A DNA stretch of 37,347 nucleotides from Paracoccaceae bacterium (GTDB lineage: Bacteria; Pseudomonadota; Alphaproteobacteria; Rhodobacterales; Rhodobacteraceae): contig WOZM01000104.1 of the NCBI GenBank assembly GCA_011620265.1, positions 1 through 37,347 of the forward strand, read 5' to 3'. The translations under genes and the position numbers were made by a program. The notes under the pieces are model-generated. The model was not told the origin of the DNA and did not search any database. It worked only from the letters and a program-made list of their open reading frames with translations. Shown in pieces: positions 21,107 through 29,260 of the stretch. Each line of letters begins with the position of its first letter. The stretch's first letter is position 1.

Positions 21107-21706
21107 TCAGTAGCGCATCGCGATCCCGGTTTCGGCCATTTTCAGGGCGAGCTTGCGTCCCTGCCGCTGAAGCTCGGCCGGGAAGAGCAGGAACTGGACA
21201 TGGGCGGGCGCGATCTCGGCCCCGGTCTCGGGGTCGGTCAGCCGCGACCAGAGGCCCGCATCAAGTTTCATTTTCGCCGCCTCGGCGCCGATCTGCCAGA
21301 TTTCGCCGTCCGCCGCGACCTTGACGCGGCCGCCGTAGGGCAGCGCGGTTTCGAGGCATTGCAGCGCGAGGAAGGCGAGCTTGGCCTCGATCCGCGCGAC
21401 ATCGCCCGGAACCTGCCAGTCGATCGCCAGCCGCCCGCCGCGGGTCATGTCGTCGAGGATCGAGCGGATCTCGGACCGCGCGACGCTCTGGCCGGGGCCG
21501 GCCGCGCCATAGGCCACGCGGAAGAAGCGGATGCGGGCATTGGCGTTGGTGACGCTTTCGGAGATCAGCGCGATTTCCGGGCCGGGCACGGCACCCGACA
21601 TCATCAGGAGCTCCACCCCATTGCCGATGGCGCTCAGCGGGCTGATAAGGTCATGGCAGATGCGCGATCCGAGAAGCGCGATGAGGTCGGGTCGGTCGGC
21701 GGGCAT
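21107..21706 (-). CDS. chpT: Histidine phosphotransferase ChpT
   Basis: Phosphotransfer protein that relays phosphate from hybrid kinase CckA to CtrA (and CpdR in relatives). The protein has 199 residues. The phospho-acceptor His is in the hallmark SRICHDLISPLSAIGNGVEL helix near residue 18; the rest forms the degenerate ATPase-like C-terminal domain. In Rhodobacteraceae this relay governs motility and gene transfer agent production rather than being essential for division. It is divergent from the small DUF3553 gene with 52 bp between starts. Confidence 0.93.
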   Translation of the reverse strand: MPADRPDLIALLGSRICHDLISPLSAIGNGVELLMMSGAVPGPEIALISESVTNANARIRFFRVAYGAAGPGQSVARSEIRSILDDMTRGGRLAIDWQVPGDVARIEAKLAFLALQCLETALPYGGRVKVAADGEIWQIGAEAAKMKLDAGLWSRLTDPETGAEIAPAHVQFLLFPAELQRQGRKLALKMAETGIAMRY

Positions 21707-21758
21707 CTGCTATCCTTGGTGCTGGCCCTGATCGGGCCTCTGGGTCTGGAGGCGACGG

Positions 21759-21938
21759 GTGAACGAGATACTTGAACCGGGCATGCTGGTGCGACATCCG
21801 ACCGAGGCGGGCTGGGGGCTGGGACAGGTCCAGTCCCGCATCGGGCCGCGGATCACCGTGAATTTCGAACATGCGGGCAAGGTCGTCATCGACGGGCGCC
21901 GGGTGGAACTGGTGGTGATCATCGACCCTGACGCATAA
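21759..21938 (+). CDS. DUF3553 small protein
   Basis: 59 residues from a GTG start: MNEILEPGMLVRHPTEAGWG, then LGQVQSRIGPRITVNFEHAG and KVVIDGRRVEL. This matches the DUF3553 family (about 60 residues; pattern PGMxVxHP-WGxGxVQS-VNFEHAGKxxI), a small beta-rich fold also found attached to UvrD-type helicases. GGAGG lies at 21748-21752, seven bases before the GTG. It is divergent from chpT. Its function is unknown; the helicase link hints at nucleic-acid binding (inference). Confidence 0.85.
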   Translation: MNEILEPGMLVRHPTEAGWGLGQVQSRIGPRITVNFEHAGKVVIDGRRVELVVIIDPDA

Positions 21939-22078
21939 CCTTGACGCGATAACCGGACGCTATCCACAGCTTCCGGTCGTGTCAACGCGCAGACCTCCGG
22001 AGCCAATCTGTTGCAAATGCCGGGACCGCCGCCTAAAACCGGCGAGCATTCGATGGGACGCGGATCAGAGCGCCGGAA

Positions 22079-22864
22079 ATGACCCCCGACAACAGCCATT
22101 TTCAAGTCCGTCTGGCGGCCTCGGAGTCCGATTTCCTGGCCGCGCAGCGTCTGCGCTACCGGGTCTTCGTCGAGGAACTTGGCGGCGACGGGCCGCTCGT
22201 CGATCACGCCGGACGGTTCGAGCGCGACGATTTCGACCCGGTCAACGATCACCTCATCCTCGTCGACACCACCCGCGACGCGGCGGCGTTCGATCATGTC
22301 GTCGGGGTCTACCGGCTCCTGCGCAGCGATCAGGCGGCGCGGTTCGGGCGCTTCTATTGCGACGGCGAATACGATCTCGGGCCGCTCCGGGCCTCGGGGC
22401 GGCGGCTTCTGGAGCTTGGCCGCTCCTGCGTCGATGCCGATTATCGCGGCGGCACGGCGATGTTCCTTCTGTGGAACGCGCTCGCCGACTACGTGCTTGA
22501 ACACGGGGTCGAGGTGCTCTTCGGCGTGGCGAGCTTTCACGGCACCGATATCGAGGCGCTGAAGGTGCCGCTTTCCTGGCTCCATCATCACCATCTGGCG
22601 CCCGAGGCGCTGCGGGTGCGGGCGCTCCCGTCGCATTACCAGCGCATGGATCTGGTCCCGGCCGACGCACTCGACCGGCGCGCGGCGATGGTGGCGATGC
22701 CGGCGCTGATCAAGGCCTATCTCAGGCTCGGCGGGTTCGTCGGAGAGGGTGCCTTCATCGACCGCGAGTTCAACACCACCGATGTCTGCCTTCTGATGGA
22801 TACCGCGGCGATGAGCGCGCGGCACAAGGGCTTCTACACCCGCAAGCACGAGGCGCGGGCGTGA
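22079..22864 (+). CDS. olsB: L-ornithine N-alpha-acyltransferase
   Basis: First step of ornithine-lipid synthesis: transfers a 3-hydroxyacyl group from acyl-ACP to the alpha-amino group of ornithine. The protein has 261 residues, GNAT-like fold. Conserved stretches are RLRYRVFVEELG (18-30 region), LGRSCVDADYRGGTAMFLLW, and FGVASFHGTD followed by SWLHHHHLAPEALRVRA. The ATG at 22079 follows a weak GGAA site. Its stop overlaps the GTG start of olsA (GTGA). Ornithine lipids are phosphate-free membrane lipids often raised under phosphate limitation, but no Pho box was recognised upstream. Confidence 0.93.
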   Translation: MTPDNSHFQVRLAASESDFLAAQRLRYRVFVEELGGDGPLVDHAGRFERDDFDPVNDHLILVDTTRDAAAFDHVVGVYRLLRSDQAARFGRFYCDGEYDLGPLRASGRRLLELGRSCVDADYRGGTAMFLLWNALADYVLEHGVEVLFGVASFHGTDIEALKVPLSWLHHHHLAPEALRVRALPSHYQRMDLVPADALDRRAAMVAMPALIKAYLRLGGFVGEGAFIDREFNTTDVCLLMDTAAMSARHKGFYTRKHEARA

Positions 22865-23700
22865 CCACATGGGGCGCCGAGGATCCCGGCGATGCGGTGC
22901 GGATCGGTCCGGCGGGCTGGCTTCTGGTGCTGACGCGGGGGGCGCTGCTCGGCGCGCTGGTCCATGGCGGCCTCGCGGTGCTCCTGCTGGTGCGAATGGT
23001 CGAGCGGCCGCTGGCCGGCCTCGACCGGCCGGTGTCGTCCCACGTCACCCGGACGGTCTGCCGCCTGGCCTTTCCGATCCTCGGGATGCGCTACACGGTG
23101 ATGGGCCGGCCGATGCGGCATCGCGGGGCGGTGGTCGCCAACCATGCCTCCTGGCTTGACATCTTCTCGCTCAATGCCTGCCAGACGGTCTATTTCGTCT
23201 CGAAATCCGAGGTCGCGGGCTGGCCCCTGATCGGCTGGCTGGCGCGGGCGACCGGCACCGCCTTCATCGCCCGCGATCCGAAGGCCGCGAAGGCGCAGCA
23301 GGCGCTGTTCGAGGAACGCATCCGGGCGGGCCACAAGCTTCTCTTCTTCCCCGAAGGCACCTCGACCGACGGGCTGAGGGTGCTGCCCTTCAAGTCGACG
23401 CTCTTTGCCGCCTTCTACAGCCACGGCCTCGACCATATCATGCAGATCCAGCCGGTCAGCGTGATCTACCGGGCGCCGGAGGGGCGGGGGCCGCGCTTTT
23501 ACGGCTGGTGGGGCGACATGAGCTTTGGCGCCCATCTCGTCAAGACGCTGGCCCAGTGGCGGCAGGGCAGCGTCGATGTCGTCTTCCACGCGCCGGTCGG
23601 CGTCGATGCCTTCGCCTCGCGCAAGGACCTCGCGCGCCATTGCGAGGACGCGGTGCGCGGCATCGTGCGCGAGGTGCTGGGGCCGGAATATCAGGGGTGA
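22861..23700 (+). CDS. olsA: Lyso-ornithine lipid O-acyltransferase
   Basis: Second step of ornithine-lipid synthesis: adds the second fatty acyl chain to the 3-hydroxyl of lyso-ornithine lipid. The protein has 279 residues of the PlsC family, with an N-terminal membrane segment (about 19-45), the catalytic HX4D motif in NHASWLDIF and the FPEGTSTDG substrate motif. The GTG start at 22861 overlaps the olsB stop by 4 nt, which argues for translational coupling and supports OlsA over a general PlsC. OlsA proteins of this group can also acylate lysophosphatidic acid, so a dual role is possible. Confidence 0.92.
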   Translation: MTTWGAEDPGDAVRIGPAGWLLVLTRGALLGALVHGGLAVLLLVRMVERPLAGLDRPVSSHVTRTVCRLAFPILGMRYTVMGRPMRHRGAVVANHASWLDIFSLNACQTVYFVSKSEVAGWPLIGWLARATGTAFIARDPKAAKAQQALFEERIRAGHKLLFFPEGTSTDGLRVLPFKSTLFAAFYSHGLDHIMQIQPVSVIYRAPEGRGPRFYGWWGDMSFGAHLVKTLAQWRQGSVDVVFHAPVGVDAFASRKDLARHCEDAVRGIVREVLGPEYQG

Positions 23701-23707
23701 GCGGCGC

Positions 23708-24328
23708 TCAGCCGAGCGGCGCCAGGAGGGCCTTCAGGGCGGCGGCCGGGTCGTCGGCCGACCAGATCTCTGCGCCGATGCCGAGGAAATCGCTGACCGG
23801 CGCCAGATCGGCGACGAGGTCGGGCGTCAGCCCGCCTTCGGCGACGACCGGCACCTCGATCATCTCCGACCACCAGGCGAAGAGGTCGCGTTCGGCGCGC
23901 GCGCCGGTGCCGAGCCCCGTGGCGCCGACCGGGCCGAAGGCCACGTAGTCGGCCCCCGCCTCGCCGGCATTGATGCCGTCATGGCGCGAGGTGCCGCAGA
24001 AGGCGCCGACGATCGCATCGGCGCCGAGAAGCTTGCGCGCATCCCGCACCGAGCGCGCGCCATCGTTCAGATGCACCCCGTCGAGCCCGTGGCGCTCGAC
24101 GAGTTGCAGGTGGCTTTCGATCACCAGCGCCACGTCGCGGTCATGCGCCACGAGCCTGAGCGCGTCGGCGGCGCGCCCGATCCGGTCGCCGTCGCTGCCG
24201 GCGAGCGCCAGCCGGATGCAGGCGATCCCGGTCGTGTCGAGCACCCGCGCGAGCAGGTCGGGAAACGCGTCGAGGCCGAAATCCGGCGGCGTGATGAGGT
24301 AGATCTGCGGGCGGTCGTCGGCGGCCAT
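23708..24328 (-). CDS. thiE: ThiE/TenI-like TIM-barrel protein (thiamine phosphate synthase family)
   Basis: 206 residues of the ThiE fold: IYLITPP at the start, a GVHLN-type strand end (DGVHLNDGARSV), CGTSRHDGINAGEAGADYVAFG and EGGLTPDLVADL. ThiE joins hydroxymethylpyrimidine diphosphate with thiazole phosphate. The TTTK-like segment and several diphosphate-binding positions of proven ThiE proteins are not obvious, so the enzyme could have diverged. No other thiamine gene is adjacent. It is convergent with olsA (7 bp between stops) and divergent from trmJ, with a palindromic element between. Confidence 0.7.
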   Translation of the reverse strand: MAADDRPQIYLITPPDFGLDAFPDLLARVLDTTGIACIRLALAGSDGDRIGRAADALRLVAHDRDVALVIESHLQLVERHGLDGVHLNDGARSVRDARKLLGADAIVGAFCGTSRHDGINAGEAGADYVAFGPVGATGLGTGARAERDLFAWWSEMIEVPVVAEGGLTPDLVADLAPVSDFLGIGAEIWSADDPAAALKALLAPLG

Positions 24329-24365
24329 TTCGCACTCCGGAAAAGTCTCGATCCCTGCGCCTTAA

Positions 24366-24452
24366 AGCGCTTCGGGTTTATCTGGAAATATCAAGCATCG
24401 GAATTCGAACAAGAAAAGTTCGAATTCTGATACAACGTAAACCCGAAACGCT
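24366..24452. repeat. Palindromic MITE/REP-like element
   Basis: Two nested inverted repeats. The outer arms AGCGCTTCGGGTTTA (24366-24380) and TAAACCCGAAACGCT (24438-24452) pair with one mismatch. The inner arms ATCGGAATTCGAAC (24397-24410) and GTTCGAATTCTGAT (24418-24431) pair with one mismatch around AAGAAAA. The 87-bp element is clearly more A+T-rich than its surroundings. It lies in the gap between thiE and trmJ and carries no gene. Confidence 0.7.
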
Positions 24453-24591
24453 ATAGCGCAGATTTCCGGGCTTGGCTACGGGGCGCGGGCGCGCCGGCCG
24501 CCACCGGAGGCGCCGCCCGCGCCGCCGGGGCAGTCCGCTTGCGATGGCGGCGTTCCCGGCGTATCAGGCGGCCGAGTTCCAGGAAACGCCC

Positions 24592-25335
24592 ATGCCCGAC
24601 CGTCAGCCCGCCTTCATCCTCGTCCGGCCCCAGATGGGCGAGAATATCGGTGCGGCCGCCCGCGCGATGCTGAATTTCGGGCTTTCGCACATGCGGCTCG
24701 TCGATCCGCGCGACGGCTGGCCCAATCCGCGCGCCGTCGCCATGGCCTCGGGGGCGGCGGGGCGGGTGCTCGACCATGCCGGGGTGTTCGCGACGCTGCC
24801 GGAGGCGATCGCCGACTGCGCCTATGTCTTCGCCACGACCGCGCGCGGGCGCGACCTGACGAAGCCGGTGATGACGCCCGAACGCGCGATGGAGCATGCC
24901 CGGGCGCTGTCGGCCGCGGGCCAGAAGGTCGCCGTCCTCTTCGGACCCGAACGCGCCGGGCTCGAGAACGAGGATGTCGCCCGCGCCAATGCGATCGTCT
25001 CGGTGCCGGTGAACCCCGACTTCGCCTCGCTCAACCTCGGCCAGGCGGTGCTGCTTTGTGCCTACGAATGGCGCCGGCAGGGCGACGCGACGCCGCCGCA
25101 GGTGCTGGAACTCGCCGGGACCGAGCTTGCGACCGCGATCGAGGTCGAGAAGCTCGGCGACCACTACGAGGAGCGGCTGGAGGAGGCCGGCTACTTCTAC
25201 CCCGGGACGCGGGTGGAGAGCATGAAGCTCAGCCTTCGCAACCTCTGGAGCCGGATGCCGCTGACCCGCGCCGATGTGCAGACCCTGCACGGCGTGCTGC
25301 GCCAGATCGTCCGGCGCCGCGACGGCGGGTCTTGA
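24592..25335 (+). CDS. trmJ: TrmJ-type SPOUT tRNA methyltransferase
   Basis: AdoMet-dependent 2'-O-methyltransferase of the TrmH group 1 family, expected to modify position 32 in the tRNA anticodon loop. The protein has 247 residues. Motifs of the knotted SPOUT fold are visible: RPQMGENIGAAARAMLNFG near the N-terminus, LFGPERAGLENEDV and the SVPVNPDFASLNLGQAV knot region. The C-terminal helical extension (about 165-247) is typical of TrmJ. The ATG at 24592 was chosen because homology starts at RQPAFILVRP and AGGAAA lies upstream. cox15 begins 49 bp later. Confidence 0.9.
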   Translation: MPDRQPAFILVRPQMGENIGAAARAMLNFGLSHMRLVDPRDGWPNPRAVAMASGAAGRVLDHAGVFATLPEAIADCAYVFATTARGRDLTKPVMTPERAMEHARALSAAGQKVAVLFGPERAGLENEDVARANAIVSVPVNPDFASLNLGQAVLLCAYEWRRQGDATPPQVLELAGTELATAIEVEKLGDHYEERLEEAGYFYPGTRVESMKLSLRNLWSRMPLTRADVQTLHGVLRQIVRRRDGGS

Positions 25336-25384
25336 AGCCGGTCGGGGCCGCGCCTAGTGTCCGCCCGAAAACCGGGAGAGGGCG

Positions 25385-26539
25385 ATGGCCGGCAAGCGCA
25401 GCATTTTCGAAGAGGTCGGGGCCGGGACGAAGCCCGCCGAGGCGCCGAAGGGCGGCATGATCGACCAGGGCCGGGGCGGCGCGCGTGGCGCGATCCGGAT
25501 CTGGCTCGCCGTGCTCTTCGCGCTCGTCGTGGCGATGATCGCGGTCGGCGGGCTGACGCGGCTGACCGACAGCGGCCTTTCCATCACCGAATGGCGGCCC
25601 GTGACCGGCGCCCTGCCGCCGGTCTCCGAGGCCGACTGGCAGGCGGAATTCGCGAAATACCGGCAAAGCCCGGAATACCAGTTGCAGAACCACCAGATGG
25701 ACCTTGCGGCGTTCAAGTCGATCTACTGGTGGGAATGGGGCCACCGGCAGCTCGGCCGCGTCGTCGGCCTCGTCTGGGCGGCGGGCTTCGCCTTCTTCCT
25801 GGCGACGAAGCGCATTCCCACGGGCTGGACCGGACGCCTTCTTGGCCTCGGCGCGCTCGGCGGGCTGCAGGGGGCGATCGGCTGGTGGATGGTCTCCTCC
25901 GGCCTTGCCGGGCGCATGGTCGATGTCGCCTCCTACCGGCTCGCGCTGCATCTCGGCCTCGCCTTCGCGATCCTCGGGCTGATCGCCTGGTACATGCTGT
26001 CGCTGTCGCGGAGCGAGCCGCAGCTTCTGCAGGCGCGCCGGTCGCGCGAGGGCAAGCTTTTCTCGATGGCGACGGGGATGATGCATTTCGCCTTCCTGCA
26101 GATCCTTCTCGGCGCGCTCGTCGCCGGGATCGACGCGGGCCGCGCCTTCCCGACCTGGCCGCTGATGGGGGAAAGCTTCTTTCCCGCCGACGCCTTCTAC
26201 CTGCCCGGGGGCGGGCCGGCGGTGCTGGCCTTCTTCGAGAATCCGGGGCTGGTGCAGTTCGTCCACCGGATGGCGGGATACCTGCTTCTCGCCTTCGCCG
26301 TCGTCACCTGGCTCCGCGGTCGCCGCTCGGCGCATCCCGCGACCAGGGCCGCCTTCGGCTGGATGGCGGCGATGGTCTTCGGCCAGGCCGTCCTCGGCAT
26401 CGTCACCGTCCTCCATGCCGCCCCGCTGGCGCTCGGCCTCATCCACCAGTTAGGCGCCGTCATCCTCTGGGTGCTGATCCTGCGCGCCCGCCACCGCGCG
26501 CAATATCCCGTTGTCCAATCCATCCGGAGCCGCACATGA
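25385..26539 (+). CDS. ctaA: Heme A synthase (Cox15/CtaA)
   Basis: Inner-membrane enzyme that oxidises the C8 methyl group of heme O to give heme A for aa3-type cytochrome oxidase. The protein has 384 residues with about eight membrane helices. The conserved heme-ligand histidines appear in order: EWGHRQLGR, RLALHLGLAF, QFVHRMAGY and LIHQLGAVI; the GGLTRLTDSGLSITEW loop near residue 55-70 is diagnostic. It lacks the disulfide loop of the Bacillus type, as in alphaproteobacterial and mitochondrial Cox15. It overlaps the carboxypeptidase start by 4 nt (ATGA). The gene predicts an aerobic respiratory lifestyle. Confidence 0.96.
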   Translation: MAGKRSIFEEVGAGTKPAEAPKGGMIDQGRGGARGAIRIWLAVLFALVVAMIAVGGLTRLTDSGLSITEWRPVTGALPPVSEADWQAEFAKYRQSPEYQLQNHQMDLAAFKSIYWWEWGHRQLGRVVGLVWAAGFAFFLATKRIPTGWTGRLLGLGALGGLQGAIGWWMVSSGLAGRMVDVASYRLALHLGLAFAILGLIAWYMLSLSRSEPQLLQARRSREGKLFSMATGMMHFAFLQILLGALVAGIDAGRAFPTWPLMGESFFPADAFYLPGGGPAVLAFFENPGLVQFVHRMAGYLLLAFAVVTWLRGRRSAHPATRAAFGWMAAMVFGQAVLGIVTVLHAAPLALGLIHQLGAVILWVLILRARHRAQYPVVQSIRSRT

Positions 26540-28020
26540 CCGCATTCACCGACCTCATGGCCTTCCAGCGCGACACCGAGGCGCTGAGCCAGATCGCCGG
26601 CCGGCTCGGCTGGGACCAGGAAACCGTGATGCCCGACGGCGCGGCCGAGCAGCGCGGAGAGGAGATGGCGGCGATCGAGGGGGTTCTGCATTCCCGCCGC
26701 ACCGATCCCCGCGTCGGCGACTGGCTCGCCACGGCCGAGGCGCCCGACGCGGCGGGCGCGCGCGCGCTCGACCTCATCCGGCGGGCATACGGGCGCAACG
26801 CGGCGGTGCCGGCGCGGCTCGCGGCAGAGATCGCGCGGGTGACGAGCGTGGCGCAGGGCATCTGGGCCGAGGCGCGGGCGAAGAACGATGTCGCGCATTT
26901 CCTGCCGACGCTGGAAAAGGTCGTGGCGCTGATGCGCGAGAAGGGCCAGGCGCTGGCCGCGGCCGGGTTTGGCGGCGGTGACGCCTACGACGCGCTCGTT
27001 GACGATTACGAGCCCGAGGCGACGGCGGAGGGCCTTGCGGCGATGTTCGACCGCATGCGCCCGCGTCTCGTCGCGCTGCGAGAGGCGGTGCTGGGGGCGT
27101 CGAACCCGCCCGCGCCGCTGCGGGGCCAGTTCCCCGAGGCGCGCCAGATCGGCCTTGCCCGCGACCTCGCGACGGCCTTCGGCTACGACTGGAGCCGCGG
27201 GCGGCTCGACCTTGCCGTGCATCCCTTCTCGTCCGGGTCGGGCAACGACGCGAGGATCACCACGCGGGTGGTGGAAAACGATCCCTTCAGCTGCTTCTAT
27301 TCGACGATCCACGAAGTCGGCCACGCGACCTACGAGCTTGGCATCGACCAGGCCCATCTTTTCACCCCGCTCGGCCAAGGCGTGTCGATGGGGGTGCATG
27401 AAAGCCAGAGCCGGATCTACGAGAACCAGCTTGGCCGCAGCCGCGCCTTCACCGGCTGGCTTCACGGACAGATGCATGCGGTCTTCGGCGATCACGGGAT
27501 TGCCTCGGCGGACGCGTTCTACCGCACGGTCAACCGGGTCGCGTCCGGCTTCATCCGCACCGAGGCGGACGAGGTCCACTACAACCTGCATATCATGATG
27601 CGGTTCGATCTTGAACGCGCGCTGTTTGGCGGCAAGCTCGAGGTTGCCGACCTCGAAGAGGCGTGGAATGTTCGATTTGTGAAAGATTTCGGCGTGAATG
27701 TCGACAAGCCCGCGCATGGAATGTTGCAGGATGTGCATTGGTCGGTGGGCCTTTTCGGCTACTTCCCGACCTATTCCCTCGGCAATGTCTATGCGGGCTG
27801 CCTGCACCGGGCGCTGAGGGCGGAGATCCCCGATCTCGACGCGCATCTCGCGACGGGCGATGCGCGGCCGGCGACGGAGTGGCTGCGCGAGCGCGTCCAG
27901 CGTTTCGGCGGGCTCTACCGGCCGGCAGAGGTGATCGAGCGCGCCTGCGGCTTCGCGCCGTCGGAGGGGCCGCTTCTCGACTATCTCGAAGCGAAGTTCC
28001 GGGCGATCTACGGGCTCTGA
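26536..28020 (+). CDS. M32-family metallocarboxypeptidase (Taq carboxypeptidase type)
   Basis: Zinc or cobalt carboxypeptidase that trims C-terminal residues from peptides, cytoplasmic. The protein has 494 residues, the usual M32 length. The active-site HEVGH (HExxH) follows the FYSTIHEVGHATYELG segment, with GVHESQSRIYENQLGRS, the FIRTEADEVHYNLHIMMRFDLE block and GMLQDVHWSVGLFGYFPTYSLGN, all diagnostic. The ATG at 26536 overlaps the ctaA stop. The frame is open from 25357, but that upstream part is a shadow of ctaA. The MFS gene begins 4 bp after its stop. Confidence 0.96.
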   Translation: MTAFTDLMAFQRDTEALSQIAGRLGWDQETVMPDGAAEQRGEEMAAIEGVLHSRRTDPRVGDWLATAEAPDAAGARALDLIRRAYGRNAAVPARLAAEIARVTSVAQGIWAEARAKNDVAHFLPTLEKVVALMREKGQALAAAGFGGGDAYDALVDDYEPEATAEGLAAMFDRMRPRLVALREAVLGASNPPAPLRGQFPEARQIGLARDLATAFGYDWSRGRLDLAVHPFSSGSGNDARITTRVVENDPFSCFYSTIHEVGHATYELGIDQAHLFTPLGQGVSMGVHESQSRIYENQLGRSRAFTGWLHGQMHAVFGDHGIASADAFYRTVNRVASGFIRTEADEVHYNLHIMMRFDLERALFGGKLEVADLEEAWNVRFVKDFGVNVDKPAHGMLQDVHWSVGLFGYFPTYSLGNVYAGCLHRALRAEIPDLDAHLATGDARPATEWLRERVQRFGGLYRPAEVIERACGFAPSEGPLLDYLEAKFRAIYGL

Positions 28021-28024
28021 GGCG

Positions 28025-29203
28025 ATGAGCCGCGACGAGAGCCTCGGCGTCTGGCTGCTTGCGGTGGGCCAGACGGCGGGATTTGCCGCCCTCGTCTACA
28101 TGTTCGGCGCGATCATCCTGTCGCTTGAGGATGGCAGCGGCTGGAGCCGGGCGGAGCTGGCGCTCGGTCCGACCTTCGCGCTCCTGACCCAGGCGGCGCT
28201 GGCGCCGTTCTCCGGGCGTCTTGTCGATCAGGGGCATGGCGGCGCGCTTCTCGGCGGTGCGGCGGTGCTCGGCGGGCTCTGCCTCGCGCTTCTGTCGCAG
28301 GTGGAGAGCCTCTGGCTCTGGTACGCGCTCTGGACCGTCGTCGGTGTCGCGCAGGCGGCGAGCCTTTACGAAACCTGCTTTTCCTTCCTGACCCGCCGTC
28401 TCGGCCCCGAGGCGCGGACCGCGATCATCCGGGTGACGCTGGTGGCGGGCTTCGCCTCCAGCTTCGCCTTTCCGCTCGGCGCCTGGACCGGCGCAGCCTT
28501 CGGCTGGCGCGGCGCGATCCTCGTCTTCGCGGCGGTCGAACTGCTGCTGACGTTGCCGGCGAATGTCATCGGCGTCCGCCTGATGCGGCGCGGGGCACGG
28601 CGCGGCGGGCCGATCATGGCGACGCCGAGGGGGGCGGTCCGCGCGGTGCTCCGCAAACCGGAATTCTGGGCGCTCGCGGGGTTCTTCGGGCTTCTGATGG
28701 GCAACCACATGATGCTGACCACCTACGCCCTGCCGGTCCTGACCGAGCGGGGTGCGGCGGCGGCGGTGGCAGTTCTCGTCGCCTCGACCGTCGGGCCGAT
28801 GCAGGTCGTGGGGAGGGTGCTCCTGATGCTGGGCGGGGCGCGGATCCATGCCGGCGCCGCGGCCCGGGCCATCGCGATCGGCATGAGCGTTGCGAGCCTC
28901 ACGCTGCTGATCGCCACCGGGCAGTCGGCGCTCTTCCTGCTCTACGCGGTCTGTCAGGGCGCCTCGATCGGCGTCCAGTCGATCCTCAGGCCGCTCCTGA
29001 CCGCCGAGGCGCTCGGCCAGGAGAATTTCGGCGCGATGAGCGGGGCGCTGGCGATGGCGCCGCTGACGGCGTCCGCCGCCGCGCCCTTCCTCGGCGCGCT
29101 TCTGATCGGGGCAGGGGGCGTGACGCTCCTGCTGTCGGTGACGCTGGTCTTCGCGCTCGGGGCGTTCGCAGCGGCGCTGTGGCTTCGGACCCGCGGAATC
29201 TGA
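28025..29203 (+). CDS. Major facilitator superfamily permease
   Basis: 392 residues with about twelve predicted helices in two six-helix halves separated by a basic loop near residues 185-205 (RLMRRGARRGG). The GWSRAELALGPTFALL segment and the short basic loops suit MFS group transporters of the monocarboxylate/oxalate type, but the substrate is not readable. It starts 4 bp after the carboxypeptidase stop, so the two may share a transcript; a peptide or amino-acid link is only a guess. A strong GC hairpin follows its stop. Confidence 0.85.
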   Translation: MSRDESLGVWLLAVGQTAGFAALVYMFGAIILSLEDGSGWSRAELALGPTFALLTQAALAPFSGRLVDQGHGGALLGGAAVLGGLCLALLSQVESLWLWYALWTVVGVAQAASLYETCFSFLTRRLGPEARTAIIRVTLVAGFASSFAFPLGAWTGAAFGWRGAILVFAAVELLLTLPANVIGVRLMRRGARRGGPIMATPRGAVRAVLRKPEFWALAGFFGLLMGNHMMLTTYALPVLTERGAAAAVAVLVASTVGPMQVVGRVLLMLGGARIHAGAAARAIAIGMSVASLTLLIATGQSALFLLYAVCQGASIGVQSILRPLLTAEALGQENFGAMSGALAMAPLTASAAAPFLGALLIGAGGVTLLLSVTLVFALGAFAAALWLRTRGI

Positions 29204-29207
29204 GACC

Positions 29208-29226
29208 CCGGGGGCGCTGCCCCCGG
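29208..29226. terminator. GC-rich hairpin after the MFS gene
   Basis: CCGGGGGC-GCT-GCCCCCGG, a perfect 8-bp stem between convergent genes. No T-run, so either a bidirectional terminator or part of the repeat that follows. Confidence 0.45.
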
Positions 29227-29231
29227 ACCCC

Positions 29232-29255
29232 CGAGGTATTTGCGAACAGAAGAAG
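29232..29255 (+). repeat. Diverged copy of the dispersed intergenic repeat
   Basis: GAGGTATTTGCGAACAGAAG then AAG resembles the ATATTTGGAGCAAGATGAAG core seen at 11062 and 19758. It sits, as they do, at a gene end (6 bp before the enoyl-CoA hydratase stop). Confidence 0.4.
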
Positions 29256-29260
29256 CAGGG

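Noticed and set aside
21958-21968. CTATCCACA resembling a DnaA box
   Set aside because: Single site with one mismatch and no cluster or A+T-rich region, so no origin is supported.
25357-26535. N-terminal extension of the M32 carboxypeptidase frame
   Set aside because: It is the shifted frame of ctaA; family homology starts at 26536 and 494 residues is the normal M32 length.
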